A stretch of 56,861 nt of DNA from the NCBI GenBank assembly GCA_946550725.1, contig CAMNQX010000010.1, positions 1-56,861 on the forward strand, in the 5' to 3' direction. The position numbers and the translations under genes were made by a program. Positions 53,001 to 56,861 of the stretch are shown one piece after another. Position 1 is the stretch's first letter. The number at the start of each line of letters is the position of its first letter. Source of the stretch: an uncultured Clostridia bacterium (GTDB lineage: Bacteria > Bacillota > Clostridia > Oscillospirales > Oscillospiraceae). The notes below the pieces were generated by a model. It did no database searches and had not been told where the DNA came from. It saw only the letters and a program-made list of their open reading frames with translations.

Positions 53001-53781
53001 CTGCGAGGAGAGAATGCCTGACGAGGAGCCTGCCGCCCACACCTGGGACGCCGGCGTCGTCTCCGGTAACATCCGCACCTTCACCTGCGAATGTGGCGCG
53101 ACCCGCACCCAGACTATCTCCACCGGTGGTGGCGGTGGCCGTCCCACCACTCCCACTCCTCCCGAGGAGGACCTGAACGAGCCGGACGTGCCCCTGGCCA
53201 AGCCGTTCCTGTTCACCGACGTGACCGAGAACGACTGGTTCTATGAGGCCGTGAAGGACGTGTTCGAAAAGGGCCTGATGGAGGGCATCAACGCGGAAGG
53301 CACGCTGTTCGCGCCCTACCAGATCACCACCCGCGGCGTGGTGGCGACCCTGATCCACCGCATGGAGAACACACCCGCCGCTGAGAAGCCCTCCAACTTC
53401 AGCGACGTGGAAGACGGCATGTGGTACACCGAGGCCATCCACTGGACCGACGAGAGCGGCGTGATGATCGGCTATGACGACGGCAACTTCTATCCCAACC
53501 AGGCCGTCACCCGTGAGCAGCTGGTCCTGGTGCTGTACCGCTACGCCAAGTTCCGTGGCTACGACGTGAGCACCAAGGGCGACCTGAGCCTGTTCGACGA
53601 CGCGGAGGACGTTTCCTCCTGGGCTCTGGACGGGATGACCTGGGCCGTGGGCAGCAGTCTGATCAACGGCCGCAACGGTACCAACCTGGCGCCCCAGGGT
53701 ACTGCGACCCGCGCCGAGCTGGCCACCATCCTCCAGCGCTTTGTGTCGCTGATGGCTGACGCCGACACCCAGGGCGAGTAA
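44065..53781 (+). CDS. Giant modular SLH-anchored surface protein
   Basis: This 3,238-residue protein has a signal peptide ending near LAAR, a His/Asp-rich patch (HDHDHAHE), an unrecognised 390-residue region, then three discoidin/F5-8C-like modules (about 426-588, 675-827, 833-982). Two InlB-type B repeats (592-656 and 986-1052, FLGWY/FLGWF) alternate with them. Next come six right-handed beta-helix modules (1058-2608), each opened by an IGD-Y-TL-EA-tGqTVTLL motif, and a cysteine-rich repeat region (2611-3017). A Gly/Pro linker leads to three SLH domains (3046-3232) that tie it to the cell-wall polymer. Discoidin modules suggest glycan or mucin binding. The ATG at 44065 is preferred over 44041 because it gives a standard signal peptide and GAGGGAG lies upstream. 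Confidence 0.92.
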   Translation: MKKRILAMLLTVCMVFSMLPMSALAARVDDVPLAALPEGEETHDHDHAHEAARPADATDAAQLAEVTEGAVYTPADAEAAGLVVHYFGVTNGAFANDTTPRTVTLRDTTTQMGLVTEPVANTGYRLFSDDRVISAFYTVSNSWKSAIHEAYTSGKDLSNTGYQFQLISVTDTYTNCYKLRSHTTDWYMTHEIRSAGTNDNRYVLTGTGETFYLTPAGTEGEYYIWYTTEIARVAAKLGTSSAFDGGEVDLSKALYQFSASGTNFKITNTIPGTTTNVNFSLATAGKPQVGEAASAAPDITVTYDNDNAYAEMPYRLTSGTTNTLYFHRDPINAKYLKFDRNGSGIPVHFALFKKDSTSNDGEIPGYTKVTDNPVAAGQYLIAAKADGNWYVLYPSDAGEFNYDHVAKVVPMTVTEDIRDEGINIAADYAGLDITEGVTATAPSAHKINDTAGDGSAEAAVDGDENTYWHSKYGSGAKGHAGAISNRERYGENYIELTLPGEGTTNVVALRYHARGSANGRIGNYTVKVSTDQTNWTTVAQGTFTNDANWQIANFGRVVEAKYVRLYATSSYGSEANAHMTAAEIHLVAAPASYTVTFKDGGTTVATEEVYEGNTVGSAMPTLTPEAGQTFLGWYTADGELFDGNAPVTADITIHAEWRRTALYEANENGTWDIEPDESHTVIYSNYSKTGESNGTQGQPDQAYDKTESTYWHTNYSGGDQTNGNSPENRWIGINFGTAQLISGFRYLPRQDGGNGHVKEYAIEVSETGADGTWKRVAHGVWDDILTNKDWHTANFPAVNVRYVRLRGVAVDGEAGNNHMTAAEIRAIGPDTPVLTVESFTHPDGLWNVSAEEEAKLYTEGADHAVWYTVRQGQDWDPNNNKSLAGDYLCLDFGSVKEVQQVRAVVGADGTSGDKWEQYALEYSVDGETWTQINEYTGVTSGKDVQNERLNTPVLARYLRLVNKTDKATWVKFSKFIAFGDNDPTLDTYTVTFNADGGEVTPATAQVVLGNTVGELPTPTKTGYTFLGWFNGETAFTADTVVTGNIEVTAKWAVDETTAVAMIGEDYYPTLQAAIDAAMDGQTVEVIKDAVGAVLTESKSVTVNVREGVTVSPAETKTYALAVAGEGAVLTVTGSGAIQGTTYGVVAQQKGALNVSENFTGTISGETGLRCATEAVANVHNGTITSTKANGMVVSTGRSDNRGTIHVYGGTFANVDGTAYDMHSRPNVTVHYTYFYQNETGKVIELTEENSEAKLGDVLYHTLLEAVLKAPANTPATVKLLNDVDLRDHMEPADDQMVPMPYVEIYDDINITLDLNGKTLRAPLINHGILTITGNGTVDASDTNDNLGYLYPAVQNYKAPDAETGLMPHTIIENGTFVSGKGEVCCVYDQAGTIEIKGGSFTATNNQPAVRKNDNDTKVEISGGTFSSDVTAFCAENKKATTEDNTVWTIVDKSYVARIGDTKYETLAEALAAATAGQTVTLLKGDAQTIDLANYADGLTDVTLTAAQDVTCAGITVTGTGSMTGFTFQGIDFNSTGHCVSFSTNAAVENITFDGCSFTCNGKNESSNLAIHMWRNTGMYTDVTVIDCTFNTCGQGVYVPAVDGLTVAGCTFTDIGEYGTNGPAIHPGDVAANGTITITGNTFIDCINSPLVMFQLAEDATVQVNNNTFTHIGGRYMLMTKAGEEEKVTFSGNTWDGLALTADENFNPVPNGSGGVRFGVTPVVEVYRGDVVNDAYLAYILASADSAVYFANKEGLKTLYFVTEGKYDISGLTVDDVNITAADNLKITENDDGTVTVSAKNYVAAIGEKKYETLTEALAAATAGQTVTLLADVTEDATLASGVSVTLNTGDYTVKATVFVENSSTLTFNGNSDTTERGHDGTADNNFIVKSGANLIVTDGKIKSGCTAVYVENGTATIQDGTFSVDGPWDTKYLLNLWDKATTASITVEGGTFHGYDPANSASENPKMDFLAESKATETTDGVVTVIDAAAQVTGLTSGKTKGYATVEAAIAAADLGDTVTLLQRPEAGKIVIPDEKAVQLRFNPDTNVEVDCQAHATTGGDSYVLYGGLEQVIQTTPAVHAANNVHSKNVYFYLFEDVTLTDDITLPSYNATTTGIYARANVAIDLNGHNIIQQTSAEVSAPGNDGTAAVLAYAGDLVIKGQGTITGGAIGATVYPNQTLTLEEATITTKGSRYNGWCGAAVWMYGGEFIMEGGKLAAPTAGNSNGAFWMNGDTKNATITIKGGEIENVSAEQILAQGTSDGFTNVTATNDAVITYAITGGTFDMDLTGEADAAGNEYLDNTTYWSVKDADAGTWTVKEKTVAKIGDATYHSLQAAIDAATDGDTVTLLKDVTESVTVTGDKEITLNIPEGMTLTNEAGKHTITVAEEAWLTITGAGTVDNVSDKKAALLNYGDVTLGLYNETQEDGCITITRSKETGVDANTSGGNSYYTIDNHGYMMVDAATISQTGAYSSLIRNVGVESDDPFEMRGTLNINKEARLIGGLNNIKNDDWGALWIGGGTFEKAAQYSVMNWSTAEIDSNDATFDKPVWNGVYTEGGKTPGVGELNISGGNFNGDPAVKVKDGNVSITGGTFATDVNDWCLNNGEQGGYCWHTEDHTVSTHTVEPVWSKDGDTHWHECSRCGNHFDEAAHTWGEWTTVTAATCAVKGSEKRTCSVCGEKGTRETEIDPDNHVGETEIRDAVDATCTTEGYTGDTYCLDCNTKIADGETIDAKGHAWDEGEVTTAATCTTDGEKTFTCTREGCGATKTEVIPATGHTMTHHTAVAATCTTAGNVEYWSCDRCNKNFSDENGIVVATNVTRPATGHTEVASADNKPATCTEAGLTGKTECSVCHVVLDEGTMIAATGHNTDGVIGHRDATCTEDGVVGGTYCTVCENGKAAAETVIPATGHDMTKHEAVAATCTEEGNVEYWSCANCDKNFADEAGTVELETVVTEALGHDFTKFAFDENGHWHVCAHEGCEERMPDEEPAAHTWDAGVVSGNIRTFTCECGATRTQTISTGGGGGRPTTPTPPEEDLNEPDVPLAKPFLFTDVTENDWFYEAVKDVFEKGLMEGINAEGTLFAPYQITTRGVVATLIHRMENTPAAEKPSNFSDVEDGMWYTEAIHWTDESGVMIGYDDGNFYPNQAVTREQLVLVLYRYAKFRGYDVSTKGDLSLFDDAEDVSSWALDGMTWAVGSSLINGRNGTNLAPQGTATRAELATILQRFVSLMADADTQGE

Positions 53782-53820
53782 GTCCCGCTGGTTCGCAAAT
53801 TCCAAATTCCCAGCAAAATG

Positions 53821-53852
53821 GGCCGGGACGCGCAAGCGTCCCGGCCTTTTTT
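53821..53852 (+). terminator. Terminator after the surface protein gene
   Basis: GGCCGGGACGC at 53821-53831 pairs with GCGTCCCGGCC at 53836-53846 around GCAA, followed by TTTTTT. Confidence 0.92.
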
Positions 53853-53945
53853 GTCCGCCTCTCGACTTTGCCGGAAAAGGATGGTACAATAGGCACGTGG
53901 GGCGCGACGACCACGGCGCGCCCCAACCGATCAAATGGATCCCAC

Positions 53946-53975
53946 CGTAGGGGCCGATGTTCACATCGGTCCACG
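53946..53975. repeat. Single copy of the 28-30-bp palindromic repeat
   Basis: CGTAGGGGCCGATG at the left and CATCGGTCCACG at the right form a hairpin of the same family as 588-664 and 11945-12021. It lies just before cutC. Confidence 0.75.
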
Positions 53976-54007
53976 TATCAAATCGACTTGGAAAGGAGCG
54001 TTTTTCT

Positions 54008-54763
54008 ATGGACCTTCCCCTCATCGAAGGCTGCGTAGACTGTCTGCCCTCCGCCGTGGCCGCCTACAAGGGCGGCGCGGACCGGCTGGAGCTGTGCGCC
54101 AACCTGTCCATTGGCGGCACCACCCCCTCCCGCACCCTGTTTCAGCAGGTGAAGGCGGTGTGCCCCATCCCCATCAACGTCCTGATCCGCCCCCGGTTTG
54201 GCGACTTCCTCTACAATGACTGGGAGCTGTCCGAGATGTCGGACGAGATCCAGGCGTTTCGGGACCTGGGAGCCAACGGCGCGGTCATTGGCGTGCTGAC
54301 CCCCGACGGGACACTGGACGCTTCCGCTATGGCGAAGCTGATGGCGGCCGCCGGGGACATGGAGGTCACCCTCCATCGGGCCTTTGATATGGCCCGGGAC
54401 CCCTACGAGACCCTGGAGCGGGCGGTGGAGCTGGGCTGCCATACCATCCTCACCTCCGGTCAGGCTGCCGACGCTCTGGCCGGGGCGGACACCCTGGCCC
54501 GCCTGCTTCAGCAGGCCAACGGCCGCATCCACATTATGGCGGGCAGCGGTGTGCGCAAGGACAACATCCGCACCATCTTTGCGCACACGGGCATCCGGGT
54601 GTTCCACACCACCGGCCGCCGGGGACCGGTGGACAGCGGCATGGTCTACCGTAAGGAAGGGGTGTCCATGGGCCTGCCCTCCCTGTCGGAATACGAGCTG
54701 TGGCGCACCAACCAGGAGGAATTTTACGCCTGCGCACAGCTTGTTCACAGTCTGGGGCAGTAA
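54008..54763 (+). CDS. cutC: CutC family protein
   Basis: The 251-residue protein is a TIM-barrel of the CutC family: GGADRLELCANLSIGGTTPS near the start, INVLIRPRFGDF, VTLHRAFDMARDPYE, ILTSGQA and HIMAGSGVRKDNI. CutC was named for copper homeostasis in E. coli; its biochemical role remains unsettled. The ATG at 54008 has AAAGGAG upstream; the frame extends back into the palindromic repeat and is not coding there. Confidence 0.9.
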   Translation: MDLPLIEGCVDCLPSAVAAYKGGADRLELCANLSIGGTTPSRTLFQQVKAVCPIPINVLIRPRFGDFLYNDWELSEMSDEIQAFRDLGANGAVIGVLTPDGTLDASAMAKLMAAAGDMEVTLHRAFDMARDPYETLERAVELGCHTILTSGQAADALAGADTLARLLQQANGRIHIMAGSGVRKDNIRTIFAHTGIRVFHTTGRRGPVDSGMVYRKEGVSMGLPSLSEYELWRTNQEEFYACAQLVHSLGQ

Positions 54764-54770
54764 CTGACCC

Positions 54771-54799
54771 TTGCAAAGGCGCGTGCGGTAGGGTATAAT
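54771..54799 (+). promoter_or_regulatory. Promoter of the four-span membrane protein gene
   Basis: TTGCAA at 54771-54776 and TATAAT at 54794-54799, spacer 17 bp, 46 bp before the ATG. Confidence 0.75.
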
Positions 54800-54845
54800 G
54801 ACTGCAAGTAAAACGAGAGACCACCCGTTTTAAGGAGGAATCTTC

Positions 54846-55349
54846 ATGGCGGAAAAGCTGACCCCTCTGGGACAAAAGAAAATGAACTGGCACATCGCCC
54901 TGATCTACTTTATTTTGTGGCTCATGGCCTTTATGAACCTGTGCAACGGCCTGGTCAACGTGTTCGGCGTGCAGCTCGGCCAGACGGCGGACGGCGCGGT
55001 GGGCGTCGCCCTGCACACCTACCCCAGCATGGAACACGCCCGTATCTTTATCCTGGACGGCGTGTTTACGCTCATTATGTGCATTTACACCGTGTTTGTC
55101 CGTTTCCAGCTGGCGGGCTTCAAGCGCCGGGCGCCCATTTACCTGACCGTAATGTTCGCGTTGAACATCGTCGAATCGGTGGTGTACGTTCTGGTGCTGA
55201 ACGCCCTGGTGCCCGAGATGGTCGCCGCCTATAAGGCAAACGGAAACGACCTGGTGATGACCACCATCGTCAACTCCGCCGTGACGGCCGTCGTCGCGGG
55301 TCTAACCTACGTTTATTACCTTCGCAGGAAGGATATGTTCACAAAATAA
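54846..55349 (+). CDS. Four-span membrane protein of unknown function
   Basis: The 167-residue protein has four hydrophobic spans (about 17-40, 60-80, 92-115 and 137-157) and a basic end (YYLRRKDMFTK). The ATG at 54846 has AAGGAGG upstream. It has its own promoter and terminator, so it is a single-gene unit. I recognise no family. Confidence 0.75.
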   Translation: MAEKLTPLGQKKMNWHIALIYFILWLMAFMNLCNGLVNVFGVQLGQTADGAVGVALHTYPSMEHARIFILDGVFTLIMCIYTVFVRFQLAGFKRRAPIYLTVMFALNIVESVVYVLVLNALVPEMVAAYKANGNDLVMTTIVNSAVTAVVAGLTYVYYLRRKDMFTK

Positions 55350-55360
55350 CAGAGCAAATC

Positions 55361-55392
55361 AAGCGCCTCGACAGAAATGCCGGGGCGCTTTT
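55361..55392 (+). terminator. Terminator after the membrane protein gene
   Basis: AAGCGCC at 55361-55367 pairs with GGCGCTT at 55384-55390, followed by TTTT. Confidence 0.7.
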
Positions 55393-55435
55393 GTGCGTTT
55401 TGTTAAAAACCCACGGAAAAAGTGTAGACAAGGGC

Positions 55436-55465
55436 TTGCAATTTACACAAAGACTGTGCTATAAT
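55436..55465 (+). promoter_or_regulatory. Promoter of ptsI
   Basis: TTGCAA at 55436-55441 and TATAAT at 55460-55465, spacer 18 bp. Confidence 0.7.
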
Positions 55466-55506
55466 GCGTGAGTAACCATAGACTTAACGGGAGGAGTGTT
55501 GCCGTT

Positions 55507-56861
55507 ATGAAGCTGAAAGGGATCGGCGCGGCAGAAGGGATCGCCGTTGCACGGCTGTGGCATATGGAGGTCGTGGACCTCTCGGTAGAGAAAAAAGAGG
55601 GCTGTGACCCTGAAAAGGAGAGCAAACGCTTCGCCGACGCTCAGCACGTGGCCGCCGATGAGCTGACCGCTCTTTACGAGAAGACCAAGCAGGACGACGC
55701 CGACGCGGCCATGATCTTTGACATTCACCGCATGATGCTGGAGGACCTGGACTTCTGCGAGGGCGTGTCCGGCCTGGTGGCCGGCGGGTGCAACGCCGAG
55801 TGGGCGGTGGAGCAGACGGGCAACATGCTCCACGATATGTTTCAGGCCATCGACGACGAGACCATGCGCGCCCGCGCCGCCGACGTAAAGGACGTGGCCG
55901 GCCGGGTCATCCGCATTTTGAAGGGGATCAAGGAAGGGGCCGGGATGCCCAAGGAGCCTACCATCGTGGTGTCCGAGGACCTGCTTCCCAGCCAGACCGT
56001 GGCGCTGGACAAACGCTATGTGGTGGGCTGCGTGACCAAGAACGGCTCGGTGACCTCCCACTCCGCCATTTTAGCCCGCAGCATGGGCATCGGCTGCATC
56101 GTGGGCATGGGCGAGGCGTTCCGGTACATCCCTCAGGACGGCATCATGGCCATCGACGGCGCCACCGGCGAGGTCATCGTGGACCCCAACGAGGCGGAGA
56201 TCAGCGAGTACGCAGGGAAGCAGAAGGCCTTTGAGGAGCAGAAAATTTTGCTCCACCAGTATATCGACAAGGAGGCCGTCACCAAGGGTGGCCATCACGT
56301 CCACGTCTGCGCCAACATCGGCAGCGTGAAGGACGCCGAGGACGCCAAGAAGGCGGGAGCGGACGGCGTGGGCCTGTTCCGCAGCGAGTTCCTCTATCTG
56401 GACTCCCCCGACTTCCCCAGCGAGGAGGTGCAGTTCCAGGCCTATAAGAAGGTGCTGGAGATCTTCTCCCCCAAGCAGGTCATCGTCCGCACCCTGGACC
56501 TGGGCAGCGACAAGCAGGCCCCCTACTTCAACATCCCCCCCGAGGAGAACCCCGCCATGGGCTACCGGGCCATCCGCATCTGCCTGGATCAGCCGGAGAT
56601 CTTCCGCACCCAGCTGCGCGCTCTGCTGCGGGCCTCGGTGTACGGCAACCTCCACATCATGTTCCCCATGATCACCAGCGTCACCCAGGTCATGAAGACC
56701 AAGGAGCTGCTGGCCTCCCTTAAGACGGAGCTGACCAAGGAGGGCGTTCCCGTCTCTGACGACATCAAGATCGGCGTGATGATCGAGACCCCCGCCGCCG
56801 CCATCATGAGCGACGAGCTGGCCAAGCTGGTGGACTTCTTCTCCATCGGCACCAACGACCT
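55507..56861 (+). CDS. ptsI: PTS enzyme I (phosphoenolpyruvate-protein phosphotransferase), N-terminal 451 residues
   Basis: The gene runs off the window end. Visible parts are the N-terminal HPr-binding and phosphohistidine domains with the active-site His in SVTSHSAILAR (residue 185), then the PEP-binding barrel with GLFRSEFLYLD, RTLDLGSDKQAPY and NPAMGYRAIR. Enzyme I moves phosphate from PEP to HPr and so drives all PTS sugar uptake. The ATG at 55507 has GGGAGGAG upstream. No ptsH lies before it, so HPr is encoded elsewhere or downstream. Confidence 0.95.
   Translation, partial: MKLKGIGAAEGIAVARLWHMEVVDLSVEKKEGCDPEKESKRFADAQHVAADELTALYEKTKQDDADAAMIFDIHRMMLEDLDFCEGVSGLVAGGCNAEWAVEQTGNMLHDMFQAIDDETMRARAADVKDVAGRVIRILKGIKEGAGMPKEPTIVVSEDLLPSQTVALDKRYVVGCVTKNGSVTSHSAILARSMGIGCIVGMGEAFRYIPQDGIMAIDGATGEVIVDPNEAEISEYAGKQKAFEEQKILLHQYIDKEAVTKGGHHVHVCANIGSVKDAEDAKKAGADGVGLFRSEFLYLDSPDFPSEEVQFQAYKKVLEIFSPKQVIVRTLDLGSDKQAPYFNIPPEENPAMGYRAIRICLDQPEIFRTQLRALLRASVYGNLHIMFPMITSVTQVMKTKELLASLKTELTKEGVPVSDDIKIGVMIETPAAAIMSDELAKLVDFFSIGTND

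Noticed and set aside
46630-54024. A 2,464-codon open frame antisense to the giant surface protein gene
   Set aside because: It mirrors the codon bias of the sense gene, has no ribosome site or recognisable domain, and the sense protein has clear domains throughout. Long antisense frames are expected in GC-rich coding DNA.
1-56861. CRISPR arrays, rRNA genes and complete insertion sequences
   Set aside because: I saw no regularly spaced repeats, no rRNA signature and no transposase gene in the window.

Overview
The window is a chromosomal stretch of a high-GC member of the Clostridia. The codon use, about 65% GC in most genes, T-box control of thrS, lipoprotein-type binding proteins, an SLH-anchored giant surface protein and the mix of families point to an Oscillospiraceae gut bacterium (Flavonifractor / Oscillibacter / Lawsonibacter-like). 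That placement is an inference from gene content, not a database match.

Layout. 1-4247: branched-chain amino acid ABC transporter (end of the binding protein, then livH-livM-livG-livF). 4265-6364: T-box leader and thrS. 6370-6931: YoeB/YefM toxin-antitoxin pair on the minus strand with a consensus promoter and a TGTACA operator. 7000-14084: miaB, a small membrane protein, mutS, a CPBP-type membrane protein with a degenerate active site, and mutL. 14143-20917: oligopeptide ABC transporter oppBCDF-oppA. 21295-21558: tRNA-Leu(TAA) and initiator tRNA-Met.

21474-30514 is an integrated genetic element of about 9.0 kb. It lies between the 3' half of the initiator tRNA-Met gene and a 46-bp duplicate of that tRNA end. 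It carries a tyrosine integrase broken by a frameshift, paired TGACCCA arm-type repeats near both ends, an AT-rich eukaryote-like Ser/Thr kinase, and a four-gene minus-strand operon. That operon encodes a small unknown protein, a PD-(D/E)XK-like nuclease candidate, a beta-CASP metallo-beta-lactamase-fold nuclease, and a PolC-type DNA polymerase without its exonuclease or C-terminal clamp-binding tail. I recognise no relaxase or conjugation gene. The operon is the best candidate here for an undescribed system; a defence or DNA-processing role is an inference.

30611-31842 holds the wreck of a phosphate (pst/pho) operon: a Pho-box-like promoter, a pstS with a frameshift and an internal deletion, and a pstC start fused out of frame to the end of a phoR-type kinase. 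31930-38216 is a minus-strand signalling operon: a BTAD regulator with a GGDEF-like tail, a REC/HD-GYP/PAS/GGDEF response regulator, an Hpt protein and a hybrid histidine kinase, i.e. a phosphorelay into cyclic-di-GMP metabolism. 38440-39429 is a transglutaminase-like lipoprotein. 39538-43395 is a reduced type IV pilus / type II secretion-like operon with a GspF/PilC protein, four small single-span proteins and a PilT-type ATPase. 43586-53781 has a small unknown protein and a 3,238-residue modular surface protein ending in three SLH domains. The window closes with cutC, a four-span membrane protein and the start of ptsI.

Two families of non-coding repeats recur between genes. One is a 28-30-bp palindrome found in five copies with compensated stem changes. 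The other is a roughly 118-nt structured element found on both sides of oppA, whose closing stem also shows compensated changes.
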